Shown: positions 1 to 11,667 of the stretch, piece after piece
How the letters are laid out: every line of letters starts with the position of its first letter
How positions within the stretch are numbered: the first letter of the stretch is position 1
Source: Posidonia oceanica
Lineage: Eukaryota; Streptophyta; Magnoliopsida; Alismatales; Posidoniaceae
Reading direction: 5' to 3'
NCBI GenBank assembly: GCA_037176725.1
Contig: JAZBRS010000020.1
Coordinates: forward strand, 85,382,001 to 85,446,000
DNA length: 64,000 nucleotides
Notes under the pieces: model-generated
Told to the model about the DNA's origin: nothing
Database searches by the model: none
What the model saw: the letters and a program-made list of their open reading frames with translations, nothing else
Made by a program: the position numbers and the translations under genes

Positions 1-331
1 GGGCAGGCGACAAAGGCCTCTGTAGTGAACAGGGCCTGTTCTAGGGTGTGTTGGGCTGCTAATGGGCCTAGGCTTTGGTGTGAACTGGGATTGGGTAGGT
101 TTTAAGGTATTGGGTGGTCTTAGGGTCTAGGTTGGAGGTTCAAGTTTAAGTCCGGATTAGGGTTTGGGATTAAGGTCTGGATTAGGGTTTGGATAAGCGG
201 TAGGGCTTAGGTTAGGTCTATGTTGATGGTTGGTCTAGGTTTAGGGTTTAGGTTGGGTCTACCATGCCACGATCTGAGCAAGTCTCTAGAGAGAACCACC
301 AAAGACCAGTTGCCAAAACAGGGTGTCTACA
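1..331 (-). mobile_element. Element E, 3' LTR (partial, runs off the left edge)
   Basis: On the minus strand this LTR starts at 331 with TGTAGACACCCTG, directly after a purine-rich tract at 332-345. The same sequence recurs at 14961-15062 joined to 47202-47448, which is the other LTR of the same element split by element C. It contains degenerate telomere-like words (TTAGGGTTTAGG type) around 115-270. The first bases contain the end of a GGCGAC hairpin unit like those at 14888-14966. The rest of the LTR lies outside the window. Confidence 0.85.
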
Positions 332-345
332 GATGCCCCTCCCTG
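332..345 (-). other. Polypurine tract of element E
   Basis: The minus strand reads TCAGGGAGGGGCATC immediately before the LTR start TGTAGACACC. This is the usual position of the plus-strand primer. Near-identical tracts precede the 3' LTRs of elements C (16282-16295) and D (42471-42483), which supports one lineage for all three. Confidence 0.8.
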
Positions 346-1358
346 AGCAAGGTCGAGGGAACTAAGGTCGCTGCTCAGGGTTGACAAGACACCCCGCCTG
401 ATGCTGGCAGGAGCACTGTTGGTGTTGGCATGAGTCACTTATCTGGCAGATACACCGAAAGTCATGACTCGTTGCTGCGATGCGAATGTAGATGTGAGTG
501 CAAATGCTGATGCTGATGTAATACTGATGCTGATGCAAAATTTGCACTAATGCTCGTCATGCTGAACTCTGCTAGGAAGATGTGGGCGAAGCATGCATGT
601 GTGAGGATGTTGTGGATAATGCAATGCTTTGTGCTAAGGCTCGAGGCAACTCTAGCACCGGATGTTGATGCTGCGTGCTATGGCTCAAGGTAACTCCAGT
701 GCGGGGGTGCCATTCGCTGAGCTCCGCTCTAAAAGATGGCAATGCAGATGCTGCGTGCTAAGCTGTGTACGACTCTAAGCGACACCGGCGTGATGCATGT
801 TGACGTGATGTGGTGCTTGACTCTGCTGGGGATGAGGAGAGTATGTGGTGCTGATGAAAATGCATGCCGATGTTGAGCATGCGATGCTGATGATAATGCA
901 TGCTGATGCTGAGCATGCGATGCTGATGATAACGCATGCTGATGTTGAGCATGCGATGCTGATGATAATGCATGCTGATGCTAAGCATGTGATGCTATGA
1001 GATGCAACGCCATGCAATGCGACAAGTTGGCCACGAATCCAAACTTGCACACAAAAAGGGGCACCAGACAAGACTAACGTGCTTGCCGTCCAAGCAGTTA
1101 GGGCTGCCAGCTCAGAGGACTCCAGACAAGACTATCGTGCTTGCCGCCCGTGACGCCATACACTTTAACGGAGGTCATCTGAGCAGTTAGGACTGCTAGC
1201 CCGGCTAGATGAGGGTATGACACCAAAGGCAGCGGAAAAGATGCCCCTAGTATCAGGAAGATGATACCACAGGGCGGCTGAAATGCTCCTAGCATCGGGA
1301 AAGAACGCCAGATAGCTTGACAGGTGTCATCTGGGCAGTTAGGGCTGCCAGCCCGAGG
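346..1358 (-). other. Element E interior, 3' noncoding part
   Basis: There is no convincing coding region. A dispersed word (GCAGTTAGGGCTGCCAGC) occurs near 1095, 1183 (variant), 1335 and again at 7533 on the far side of element A, which shows that 7514 onward continues this interior. Short TGATGC-rich repeats lie at 490-540 and 840-1000. Both strands show only short shadow reading frames. Confidence 0.6.
866..1005. repeat. 36-bp tandem repeat with ATGCAT/GCATGC palindromes
   Basis: About four copies of a 36-bp unit of the form GATGYTGAGCATGCGATGCTGATGATAAYGCATGCT. Each copy contains the palindromes GCATGC and RYGCATGC. It lies in the 3' noncoding part of element E. Confidence 0.75.
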
Positions 1359-1363
1359 TAGAC
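1359..1363. repeat. Target-site duplication of element A (left copy)
   Basis: TAGAC lies immediately left of the LTR at 1364 and is repeated at 7509-7513 immediately right of the other LTR. Confidence 0.9.
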
Positions 1364-2582
1364 TAATGTGAATTTTAATTAACCGCAAGTGCACGGTGTA
1401 CTATGTAGTGTGTATGCAAAATACGGGTCAATCCCATAGAGAATAGAGTTTCAAAACACAGAGATTAATTATCAGTTATTGAAAGGAGGTTGAGAGTGAT
1501 GATGGTTAAGAACTAAAACTAGAAGATGTAATCAAATTAATTAAAACCTAGGGTTTCGAATCCATTTATGTAAAATACAATATGCATGATTAAATCTACT
1601 CTCTGTCTCTCTTCATGATCTAAATAGTTTAACTCAATGGTTCTTATCATAACAAGCATAATCTATATGCAATGCACCATAGATTATCAAGTCCTAAGAT
1701 AAAATCACACAAATCAAACTAAATCAAATGTTATATGATAGATCTGAGATTATATACACAACCCCCAACTTATTCTTCCCTAAGTATAGATTAAAAAAAT
1801 ATTATCAATATTAATCTATCAATGTTTATCGAATAATGAATGATCTATGTAATATATATCCAGTCTACATAATCGTAGCATTTAAGCATGAGAAGACAAA
1901 GAGGAACTTAATCACAACATATGCAATTACATAAACTTCATCTAAACCCTAGATCTAGAAACTTAGCCAAGCATGATAATGGAAAATATCAAAATAAAAG
2001 ATAAGGAAAGAGAAGAGCAAGACATAATTAAGATAAAGAAATGAACTTGTATTAATAAAATACCTTGATTACAGAAAATAAGCTTGAAGAACTCTAAAAC
2101 AATAAAAGAAGAAGTCTAAGCCAAATGTGGAAGATGATCCATCCCTAGGGTTTATACAATGGGTCCCTTTTATAGGCTTACAAGGACTTGGCCGTCACAT
2201 AAACAAATCCAGATACAAATGAGGAAACTGAATTTCAATTACAAGATATTTCCAAGTTAACTCTGTGATTGCCAAAGACGGAGTCAACCCTAACTTCTCT
2301 GGGCGCCTCCCAAGCACCAGCTGGGCCTAGATTAGCTCTAATTTTGTTGATTCTGTTATCTTATCTTCCTCCTCGTGTTCACACACGTGGAAAAAGTTTA
2401 TTAATATCTTGCACGGATTTGCATTTCTTTTTGTCTTTTATCATTTTTCTTCCGTCTTTTCCTCTTTTCTCTTCAGGTCCAAAGTTCCTACACAAATTGC
2501 ACAAAATACCTCGACTAATATTATTTATGAACAAAAGAGATAAATATGGGGCATAAAACATGTAAGAATAATGTGCTCATCA
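1364..2582 (-). repeat. Element A 3' LTR
   Basis: It matches 6296-7508 with a few scattered differences by eye. On the minus strand it begins TGATGAGCACATT and ends near TTCACATTA; the terminal CA has decayed to TA (plus strand TAATG instead of TGATG). The GGCGCC hairpin seen at 7204-7220 is here decayed to GGCGCCT / AAGCACC at 2302-2318. Confidence 0.92.
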
Positions 2583-4012
2583 AATATCCCCATACCTATC
2601 TTTTGCTAGTCCTCGAGCAAAACTGACTCTAATAAAAGAAAAGAAAAAAATAAGAAAATCCTAACTCACTTTCGTAGGAATCACGATTGCACTTAACACG
2701 TGCAACAAGCCTTTAAACCCTTAGGTTGCCCTAGTGGACGAGTGGTGTCTCGTGAGGGTTTGCAGCAGATCTACCCACAAAATCCCTAGAAGAAATGGAA
2801 AAAATAAAGAAAGATAAAAAAAGTTATTTACACTATCACTATCCATAATATTTTAACAAGTTAGGAAGCTTCTAAACTACCTTGAGTCTTTATTCTCCAG
2901 CTCTACCTCAAGTCAACATCTCTCTCTCGTCCTCATGTCATGGAGACTCTTTCCTATCTTTTACATCATCCTTCTTTACATTTGACTCACATGTACCTTG
3001 TGTTTGTGAAAATAGTCCTTAACAATGATTTTTAAGTCCAACCTGAGCACCTTTTCATCTCATTTGAATAATTTAGAGAACTTTATTCTTGCTTTCTTAG
3101 GTTTTTTCTTGGCTACCTATTTATCGAGATTTAGGTCGGTGATTCCCTAACCAGATGGCTTTAGGATACCAGGTGTTGAGACACCTCTAAGGACTTAATC
3201 ACTCAAGTAACCAAGGCCACAAAGACAAGATTTTTCTTTTCCATGCTTTTGTCCTCGAAGCACCTTTTTACGTGAATATCCAATGCTTCCTGAAGCACAG
3301 TTACCCAATTACGTAGTGATTGTTAGACTTTCAGCAATCTCTTTCTTTCTCTTTTTCTCTTTTGATGCTCTGGTGTTTCAGGTCTTCCCTTATTCTCCAT
3401 AGTCAAGGACTAAAGTGTAAGTACAAGATAAGGTACACATGTGCTTAAGGATAATCCAGATGATGCTATTTTTTAGATTTTGTCTCCACTCTAGGGTTTG
3501 AGAGATTCCATTCTATCAGTTTTACCTTTGAACTCCAACTCAAAGTCACTTATCCACCCCTAGCTAGCTAAATTATTACGGATAATTCCTAATTTATTTT
3601 TGTTTTTGTTTTATTTATTTATATTTTTTTCTTTATTTTTAGAGAAAAGATACACAAAAGATTCTAACTAAAGAAAATGAAAAGAAAATTTTTGTACATA
3701 CAACTCTAACTCTAAGAAAACTTCTTCTTTTTTTTTAATTTTTTTTTTAAATGAAATGTCACACAAAAAACTCTAACTAAAGAAAATAAAAAAGACGCAA
3801 AGAATACTCCCCCATACTTAAACCATGCATTGTCCTCAATGTATGCAACAATTGATATGATCAATGAAAAACAATTAAAATTAGAACAATGATACCTGAT
3901 TCGGGATGGAGTGCTTCTACTGCTGAGACAAGAAAAGTTATGTACATTTTATACATATTCACAATTGAGGTGCATGAAAATCCAAGACCTCATCAATCTC
4001 TAGGGCACAATC
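2583..4012 (-). other. Element A 3' noncoding block shared with element B
   Basis: This 1.4-kb stretch has no coding capacity. It aligns nearly end to end with 53337-54600 of element B, including shared words such as CATACCTATCTTTTGCTAG and CCATGCATTGTCCTCAATG. The purine tract next to the LTR reads GGTATGGGGATATT on the minus strand (2583-2596). Pyrimidine- and purine-rich low-complexity runs occur at 3340-3360, 3595-3660 and 3720-3760. Confidence 0.75.
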
Positions 4013-4474
4013 TTAATCTGGCCAAGGAGGCAGTCTGACTTTTGCAATTTCTTTTTCAGCCTGTTCAAGCCACCATTGGACTTCTCTCAATCGGGCTTCA
4101 TGAATTTTCCAAAGTGCTGAAATTAGATCGGATAAGCTCATGTAATTAAATTGAATAAGAAATGAGGGCTTGAGTTCATAATTGACTAGAGCTGAATGAT
4201 ATGGCTTGACAAAAAGCTCTAATGGTCCTATAGTAGATGGTAATGATGAGGGCTCAGGCGGAGGGTTATACCACTTGTTGGACTTATGGGTCCTACATTG
4301 GGCTAACTCATTGGCTTCTTCAACAAACATTAATTCATCTTTGAAAATCTCCTCAAAACTTTTGTCAAAGTAGCCTAGATCAAATTCAATTTCCCCCTCT
4401 ATTAGGTCTTCTTTTTCTGTGAAATCTTCAATCATGTTAACCTCGAATGTCTCATCTAGTTGAGGTTTTTTCAC
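4013..4474 (-). pseudogene. Short downstream frame of element A (153 aa, unassigned)
   Basis: An open frame of 153 residues, acidic at the start (many E and D) and ending in a W..EQAEKE...PPWPD-like tail. It lies just downstream of the gag remnant but in a different frame, so a frameshift separates them. Its tail resembles the end of the element B gag-protease frame (54627-54700: W, LEKREE, KARHPP), so it may mark the common C-terminus left after loss of pol. I recognise no catalytic motif. It is treated as a remnant rather than a functional gene. Confidence 0.5.
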
Positions 4475-4481
4475 AATAGAA

Positions 4482-5045
4482 TCACTTGAAAAGGGAAACC
4501 TCTACAATGAATTGGTCTACCTGGCCAACTGGTTCTTTAGTGGGCTCATCTACTTGGGCTTGGGTTTCTACTTCAGGCATTGTTTGGATAGTACAGGGTT
4601 GATTAGGGGAGTTCCCATGTTGAGCAAGAAAGTTCCATTCCTCTCTCTCCTTTATAACATTGATTAGCTGACCTAACTGTGTTTCTACACGAGCTAGGGC
4701 ATGAGTGTTGGCAGTAGAGGTCTGTATATTTGCTTCCACTAGCTCCTCTATGCTCTTTTCTAGACTTGTTAACTCATCTTCTTGTTGACAATCTAGATGA
4801 GGAAAGGTTGAGTTGTATTGTGGGTCTGAATATGGATAATGTTCAAAGTAATGAGATTGGACTTGATTGAAGTTAGACCCTCTATCATATGATCTTTGGG
4901 CCCATAAGAAATCAGGTTGACCCCACTTTAAATTGTAATTTGAGGCATAAGGGTCACTTGACTCATTTCAAGGTCTTTGGGCCACATAATTGAATTGTTC
5001 AGACCTATATCCAACTTGATTCATTGGATACTCCTTCAACATATG
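4482..5045 (-). pseudogene. gag C-terminal remnant, element A
   Basis: Reading from about 5045 downward, the frame resembles the C-terminal half of gypsy gag proteins. It contains a DPYAS.YN motif as in element B (about 56320), a tryptophan/glutamine-rich stretch, a LEKS(I/L)E helix, and the run TANTHALARVETQLGQL, which matches TANTQAIARLEMQMGQL of element B. One in-frame TGA near 4965 is explained by CGA to TGA. No zinc knuckle and no N-terminal capsid part is seen upstream, so the gene is truncated. The frame ends at 4482. Confidence 0.7.
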
Positions 5046-6271
5046 AATATTTATCTCTTAGCGTTCAAGATGAGTATTTTAATTCTTCAGTCATTTTTAA
5101 ATTCTTTGGATTTGACACAGATGGGACGATGAGTCAAATCACGGACCCAAATGGGCATGCACTTAATGAACCTTTTTTTTATTTTTTTATTTTTTTTAAA
5201 AAATAACAAAATGCAATAAAAATAGAAAAGAAGAAAAGATGAGATAATATGAACTAAATAGATGAGGAGATTACAGATAGAGGAGAAAGATGTCTAATCT
5301 AATCACACAAGTCAAACAAATCTTATTTCTAATGTTGACCTAAAATCTAGACACCTCCTAACTTTAAAGTTGGCTTTCAAGATTATCAAACTCAAAAATC
5401 CCTAACCTAATTGGCCAGGTAAGTGGAGGAATGTGGGAGGCTCCCCGTGCTTTTGCAACGGACCTAATTAGAGAACCACCTTCCTTTAAAGGCATAGCCT
5501 TGTAAACCACTTGCCTAGACACCAAAAAGGTAAGAAAATTCCAAATTTGATTCTCTATTAAGCTTCCTTTCCTAATCGAGGTCGAAACCCTAGGGGCCGA
5601 TGTCTAATCAATTTTAAATTAAGCTCGAGGTCAATGCAATATGTGGTTGGTTGTTTGTGGGCTAAGGAAGGGTGTTGAAATCCCCACCTTATTTTGTGCT
5701 ATAGGTTTTGCCCTTAGGTACTTTGAAATGATATGCACAAACAATTATGCTCAAACAAGTTGTTCTTCCTACTAACTATATGCTCTAAAATGCAAAGAGT
5801 CAAGTAGGAGAACACGTACCTTTCCTCCAGCAATCACCAAAATAAAATAACAGGAAATAAAAATTACTCTAATTGCAAATTATATGATGTATGCCCTACA
5901 AAGAAGCTTCTATCTTATCATGAAATATTTTTAATTTGATTTTTTATTTTTAAATTAGTGAACGAGAAAAAACAAAAACTGAAACAATAATTAAACCCTA
6001 CATCAGGATTCTAGAAAAACCAGAAATAACAGAAATTAATAAATCAGGGAGAATATCTAACATGGGCGCCCAGGAGGCGCTAGAAACACAGATCGGTGCC
6101 TAGTAGGTGCCCCTGATCTCTCAAAATTTCTGCAAATTGCTTCCTGATTCTTCTGATCTCGAACTAAATATTACTCTAAGATTGATATAACGAAAAAAAT
6201 ATTTTATTTCTTTTTATAAAAACAGAAAGAAAGAAATAACTGACAATATCTTTATGTTATAAAAACACTAT
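5046..6271 (-). other. Element A 5' leader with a block conserved in element B
   Basis: Noncoding. The part at about 5345-5690 is nearly identical to 57480-57830 of element B (shared words include CTCCTAACTTTAAAGTTGG and GGCTCCCCGTGCTTTTGC), while neighbouring sequence differs more. Two 17-nt hairpins lie at 6065-6081 and 6095-6111, about 160-230 bp from the primer site. Confidence 0.7.
6065..6111. repeat. GGCGCC-type hairpin pair in element A leader
   Basis: Two 17-nt near-palindromes spaced 30 bp apart: GGCGCCC-AGG-AGGCGCT (6065-6081) and GGTGCCT-AGT-AGGTGCC (6095-6111). Each has 7-nt arms and a 3-nt loop. The same word is in the A and B LTRs, and a degenerate copy is in the B leader at about 58242-58258. 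Confidence 0.8.
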
Positions 6272-6289
6272 TCCCCGGCAACGGTGCTA
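6272..6289 (-). other. Primer-binding site, element A (tRNA-Asp-like)
   Basis: The minus strand reads TAGCACCGTTGCCGGGGA, six bases inside the 5' LTR. It differs from the common plant primer site TGGCGCCGTTGCCGGGGA by two transitions. Element B keeps a better copy at 58470-58487. Confidence 0.85.
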
Positions 6290-6295
6290 AAAACT

Positions 6296-7508
6296 TGATG
6301 TGAATTTTAATTAACCGCAAGTGCACGGTGTACTATGTAGTACATATGCAAAATACGGGTCGATCCCATAGAGAATAGAGTTTCAAAACACAGAGATTAA
6401 TTATCAATTATTGAAAGGAGGTTGAGAGTGATGATGGTTAAGAACTAAAACTAGAAGATGTAATCAAATTAATTAAAACCTAGGGTTTCGAATCCATTTA
6501 TGTAAAATACAATATGCATGATTAAATCCACTCTCTGTCTCTCTTCATGATCTAAATAGTTTAACTCATTGGTTCTTATCCTAACAAGCATAATCTATAT
6601 GCAATGCACTATAGACTATCAAGTCCTAAGATAAAATCACACAAATCAAACTAAATCAAATAATATATGATAGATCTGAGATTATATACACAACCCCCAA
6701 GTTATTCTTCCCTAAGTATAGATTAAAAAGATATTATCAATATTAATCTATCAAAGTTTATCGAATAATGAATGATCTATGTAATATACATCCAGTCTAC
6801 ATAATCATAGCATTTAAGCATGAGAAGACAAAGAGAAACTTAATCACAACATATGCAATTACATAAACTTCATCTAAACCCTAGATCTAGAAACTTAAAA
6901 GATAAGGAAAGAGAAGAGCAAGACATAATTAAGATAAAGAAATGAACTTGTATTAATAAAATACCTTGATTACAGAAAATAAGCTTGAAGAACTCTAAAA
7001 CAATAAAAGAAGAAAGTCTAAGCCAAATGTGGAAGATGATCCATCCCTAGGGTTTACACAATGGGTCCCTTTTATAGGCTTACAAGGACTTGGCCGTCAC
7101 ATAAACAAATCCGAATACAAATGAGGAAACTAAATTTCAATTACAAGATATTTCCAAGTTAACTCTGTGATTGCCAAAGACGGAGTCAACCCTAACTTCT
7201 CTGGGCGCCTCCCAGGCGCCAGCTGGGCCTAGATTAGCTCCAATTTTGTTGATTCTGTTAGCTTATCTTCCTCCTCATGTTCACACACATGGAAAAAGTT
7301 TATTTGATATCTTGCACGGATTTGCACTTCTTGTATCCTTGGATTTGCATTTCTTTTTGTCTTTTATCATTTTTCTTCCTTCTTTTCCTCTTTTCTCTTC
7401 AGGTCCAAAGTTCCTACACAAATTGCACAAAATACCTCGACTAATATTATTTATGAACAAAAGAGATAAATATGGGGCATAAAACATGTAAGAATAATGT
7501 GCTCATCA
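6296..7508 (-). repeat. Element A 5' LTR
   Basis: Ends TG...CA (plus strand TGATGTGAATT ... GCTCATCA). On the minus strand a TATA box (CCTATAAAAGG) lies near 7065-7080. A perfect hairpin GGCGCCT-CCC-AGGCGCC lies at 7204-7220, about 130 bp upstream of it. Confidence 0.93.
7204..7220. repeat. GGCGCC hairpin in element A 5' LTR
   Basis: Perfect 7-nt inverted arms with a 3-nt loop (GGCGCCT / CCC / AGGCGCC), upstream of the LTR TATA box. Confidence 0.85.
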
Positions 7509-7513
7509 TAGAC
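7509..7513. repeat. Target-site duplication of element A (right copy)
   Basis: TAGAC, identical to 1359-1363. Confidence 0.9.
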
Positions 7514-7570
7514 ATTTTGACGGGCGTCAACCGAGCAGTTAGGGCTGCCAGCCTGAACAAAGGGAAAGGG

Positions 7571-8135
7571 GATATCGATTGGTCCGAAGGCCAAGCGATG
7601 ACAGTAAGTGGATATCGACAAGTCCGCGGACCTGGCGACGACAAAGGATGTGATATCGACAAGTCTGAGGACATAGCGGAAAAAGAGGAAAGATATCGTC
7701 AGATTCAAAGATCTGGCGGAAAGGGAAGGGATATCGACAGATCCGGAGATCTGGTGGCACAAGCAAAAGATATCGGCAGATCTGAAGATCTGGTGGCAAA
7801 GCAGAAAAGATATCGACAAGTTCAGAAACTTGGTGGCAAGAGTAGAGGATATTGACAGATCCGGAGATCTGGCAGCGAGAGATGATATCGACAAATCCGA
7901 AGATCTGGCGGCAAGAGCTGATAGATATCGACAGATCCGAAGATCTGGCGGCAAGAGATGATAGATATCGACAGATCCAAAGATCTAGTAGCAAGAGATG
8001 ATAGATATCGACAGATCTGAAGATCTGGTGGCAAGAGATGAGAGGATATCGACAAGTCTGAAGACTTGGCGGCAAAAAAGGGGAGATATCATCGGATCTG
8101 TGGATCTGACGGCAACAAAGAATAGAATATCGATG
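7571..8135. repeat. Hairpin minisatellite, about 15 units of about 39 bp
   Basis: Each unit begins GATATCGAC and continues with an inverted pair of 6-nt arms around a 4-nt loop, most often CAGATC-CGAA-GATCTG, followed by GGCGGCAAGAG-type spacer. Some units have both arms changed together: CAAGTT-CAGA-AACTTG (about 7815), CAAGTC-TGAA-GACTTG (about 8051) and TTGGTC-CGAA-GGCCAA (about 7579). It lies in the 3' part of the element E interior. Confidence 0.9.
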
Positions 8136-9745
8136 CCAAAGGGCAACCGAGATGCCCCTGGTATCGAGGCGCTAATGGGTTTGCCTTGCGGGCAAACGAG
8201 AAAAGGAGACAGGGATGCAGGGGGCCAAGCCGTACGGTTCAGCCAAGAGGAAGTCTGCCGAGGAGTTCTGGTTGCAGGTGCCCCTGGATTGCCACTACTG
8301 TGTGCTGGCTGAGGCAGCAGATGAAGCTTGTTTGCAGATATTCGCCTCTGAGGGCGGGTGCGCTTGTTGCTTGTCGTAGAGAGAATGCTGTCGTTGCTTG
8401 CTAGTGCTTGCTGTCTACATCCGATGCTTGCAGGGGATTGGATGATGCTTGCTTGTTGTTTTGGGTGCGTAATTTTTCTTGGCTTCTCGGAGCAATCTTC
8501 TTCTTCACGAGGCAGCAAAGATGCCCCTGGTTGAAGACACCGGCTCCGCAATGCTGGTCGCGACGAACTAGTGCTACATTTTCTCTGATGTATGCGCTTC
8601 GATTAGAGGGCGGCTGACATGCCCCTAGTCAGAAATGCCGGGATAAAGCCTGCAGGGTTATGCATTAGGCAAGCATGTATTGCATGATCAAACAAGTTGG
8701 TTGATTATCAGTGCTTTTATTTGTCTACCCTCAGTTGGGCTGGAAAGCATTCATGCCTGCTGAAAAGGAGGAGGAAGCCCTCGACTCAATAGACCCTATT
8801 AGGACTCACAAGTTGTGGGTGGCTCTCTTTGGTGGGTGGTGGCGCTCAAGCTTTCTGTGGGTGATGGATCGAGCTCCATTCCAAACTCTTCTGGGCCCTG
8901 CACCTGCCCTTTTGAGATTCTCTTTTCTTTTATGCTCCCTCATGGAAACTCGGGTTCGCTCTATCCCTAGCTTGGAGGTAATAAGCGCTTGGTTTGGACT
9001 GGAGGCTTTTGTTGCAAAAAGGGGTGGCTAGTCCCTTCGGAGATGTGGGTTGCCCAGGCGCATGCTCTGACTCCTTTCCAAAGCGAGGTAGGGATAAGGC
9101 TACACCGTGCATCCCTCTCTCAGACTGACTTCTGACTTCACCTTTTGTCTGCATGTTTTCTTTTATGCCCATGCGAATTTGCATTTTCTTTTTTGGCTCA
9201 CTCTCTCAGTCACCCTAACATTTTCTCTCCCTCAGGAAGGTGTAGGCCCCTTATGAAGTTTGAACACTTCGTCCTACTCTCAGCGGATGGTGGCTCTCTC
9301 ACTTACTTGGTCATCAAGGTAGTGTCAATTGAGGAGGGATGGCTCTCTTCTGGCAGCAGGCTTGCTTTTCAGATTTTCGTCATCGGGCAATGGCTGGCAT
9401 GCAGATGCTTTTGTTGTTTTTAGGTTTTCTAATTTTATTTTATTTTTGATTTTTTTTTTTTGCTTTTACTTTTTGATTTTTTGCTTTTTTTATTTTTTCG
9501 TGTGTTTTTTTTTTGAAAGAAAGGAATGCAATAAGGAAACAGGCAAAGGATACAACACTGGACCCTATTGTCAGCTGCTTGCTACTGTTCTTGTTCTGGC
9601 AGTACTGCTGAGGTCGTTGAGACTGCTACTACCTGTGATGTTGCTGAACTATGCCCCTGCTAGGATCTAGGGCATTTGCGCTTGTAGGTTTGGGCCAGTG
9701 CTCGGCAGACAGGTCAACTCTAGGCCTGGCCCCCCGCGGGCAAAG
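8136..9745 (-). other. Element E interior without recognisable coding
   Basis: Mixed sequence with repeated GATGCCCCT-type words (8150, 8520, 8610) resembling purine-tract neighbourhoods, and a T-rich run at 9425-9510. Open frames on the plus strand (for example 8711-9031) lack any family motif and are opposite to the element orientation. I see no pol. Confidence 0.5.
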
Positions 9746-11667
9746 CTAGGAAAGGAAAGGAGAGAAGGCGATACCAATGCGATCTAAAGGATCCACCGAG
9801 GAAGAGCTGGAATCAGCAAGGAGATAGACCCTTGAGGTCCCAAGGTCCTCGAAGCTTGCAGGCTCAAGTGAGGAAAGGCTGGCTACGCTAGGATGTGCTG
9901 GTGCAGGTGTGTGTGCTGCCTCCTGGGTGTTGATGACAATGGCCCCATTGTCAATCAAATCCTGGACCGCATTTTGGAGGGTAAAGCATTTGTTCGTCGA
10001 GTGTCCACCAGCTGGATGAAACTTGCAAAATAGGTTCGTCCTATGCCACTACAAAAGAGGATCCGGTGGTGGACGAATCTCCAGAAGCTCTAGAAGTGAT
10101 GCAACTTTGGGCAAGATGGTGCTTAGCGATTCAGCTAGTGGAGTGAACTCGCTTTCCTTGCAACGGGGTCGTCTTTGCCCTGGTTGTCGTCCTTGTCAAG
10201 CTGGTGCGACATGATGCACTAGCTCGACGGTGGTAGTGCTCTGTGCAGTGTGTAGAAAGCTAGGTGCAGATGCAGGCTGAGATGAGCTTGGCTGGCTGGC
10301 TGCGAGGGCAGGCTCTGCAGGAGAATCGATACAAGCGACGGTCGACTTCTTGTGATAGTGAACGTCGGAGTCTCTGTTGCCTTTGTTGCTGTTGCTGGAG
10401 GCAATGGCCTACTTTGCGAATGCAAGGAGTGTAGGGAAGTTTCCACTCCACAGCGAGCTTTCCACGCGGGCACCAGCCTAGATCAGCGATGCAAAGCTAG
10501 TGATGGATTGCAGGCAGAGTAGAGCCCTAGTCGCTGGTTGTGCTCCCCTAATGATGATCTCGATAGACTCCTCGTCCAAGGGTCTATCTTTGACCTGGGA
10601 GGCTAAGGTGCGCTAGCGACCGACATACTCCCCGAATGTTTCGTGGGGCTTCTACCGAAGAGCGACAAGATCCTCGTGCTTAGGGATCAAGTCAAGGTTG
10701 AAGGAATAATGCTCCAGGAATGCCTGGGAAACTCCAGGAATGCCTGGGAAAGGTCATCCCAAGTCTTGATGGTGGCCATGTCGAGTGAAGTAAACCACTT
10801 GAGAGCAAGCACCGCCAGACTCTTCTAGAACAAGCGAATCAGCAGCCACTCGTCAGCCTAAAGCTGAGCAAGTTGACATGCATGTTGGAACCTGAATCTG
10901 CTGATGCATAAGGGATGAGTAAATAGCATGCTATGTAGTGTATTGTGCAGTGTGTGGGAGCAGCAGTTGTTGCACCGGTACGGTTCCGAGCAACGGACTC
11001 AAGAGATGTTGTGCTCCTGCCAATCCAGGGGACTGGACAGCAGGTGAGGGAATTGCATGCAATACAAAGTGCTGTGTGGGTGCAGGAGGCAGATAAGGCG
11101 TCCCCATCGCCGAAGCGGTAAGGAGCCAGGGCGATGGTAAGGGCGAAAAAGTAGTGTGGTGAGCCTGCAAAACTACAGAGGGCTGCATTGGAACCTCAGG
11201 GGTCAGAGGAGGAGGAAGCGAGGAAGCAAGACCAGAAGAAAAGCCCATGCCTTGCAACCTCTGGGCCATAGCCAACAGATGCTACGCTTGCATGGTAAAG
11301 GACCCGTTGACTGATGAGTCGGGATGCAAAGGATAGCTGTTGAAGGGGGCACGAAAGCAAAAGAGCCAAGAGGGGCAAACCCTACATCAGAAGTAGCCGC
11401 AGCCTACTGAGTTCCTAAAACAGGAAAGCCCAAGGAAAGGGCGAGAGGAGGAGTATCCAGAGCCCAACTAGCGGTCACCGCAATAGAATCGGTGACGGGC
11501 TCTGAACCGACTATGACCTGCGGTCCTCCCATGGTATGTAGAGGGTCGTCATGCACCCGGAAATGGAATGCATGGAGAGAAGGGGAAGCTACAGGGGTAG
11601 GAGGAACCAAGATGGGTATCTCCTCCAAGGCAATAGAACCAAGAGGCTCGCTAGCATGCTAGGCCAT
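9746..11667 (-). pseudogene. gag of element E (decayed)
   Basis: Reading from a MA-start at 11667 down, fragments in several frames match the gag of the inverted relative E' at 48750-50088. Shared words are AQRLQG, LTPEVP(M/V)QP, the proline-rich hydrophobic linker, VQQLLLP, then LKWFTSLDMATI and EH(Q)YFFNLDLIPK-type capsid motifs near 10640-10790. Further on, a C..H..GHSTN.C knuckle followed by LQNAVQDLIDNGAIVI is encoded near 9920-10020, as in Tat/Ogre gags. The frame is broken by stops (CAG to TAG at the fourth codon and many others), frameshifts, and a 19-bp direct duplication (CCAGGAATGCCTGGGAA) at 10711-10748. It is non-functional. Confidence 0.75.

Larger units (their letters stand above)
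1364..7508 (-). mobile_element. Element A: non-autonomous Ty3/gypsy-type LTR retrotransposon
   Basis: Complete element of 6145 bp in minus orientation. It has two 1.2-kb LTRs (1364-2582 and 6296-7508), a primer-binding site at 6272-6289, a 5-bp duplication TAGAC on both sides, and an interior with only a gag C-terminal remnant and one short downstream frame. No reverse transcriptase, RNase H or integrase is visible, so it is a gag-derived or LARD-like element that must have used enzymes from a partner. Its 5' leader and 3' noncoding blocks closely match element B, which places both in one family. It is inserted in the interior of element E. Confidence 0.92.

Noticed and set aside
1..331. Telomere or subtelomere from TTTAGGG-like words
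   Set aside because: The words are degenerate, occur at the same place in three copies of one LTR, and are flanked by LTR sequence.
8711..9423. Plus-strand frames of about 100 residues
   Set aside because: Opposite to the element E orientation, no motifs, composition of noncoding retroelement DNA.
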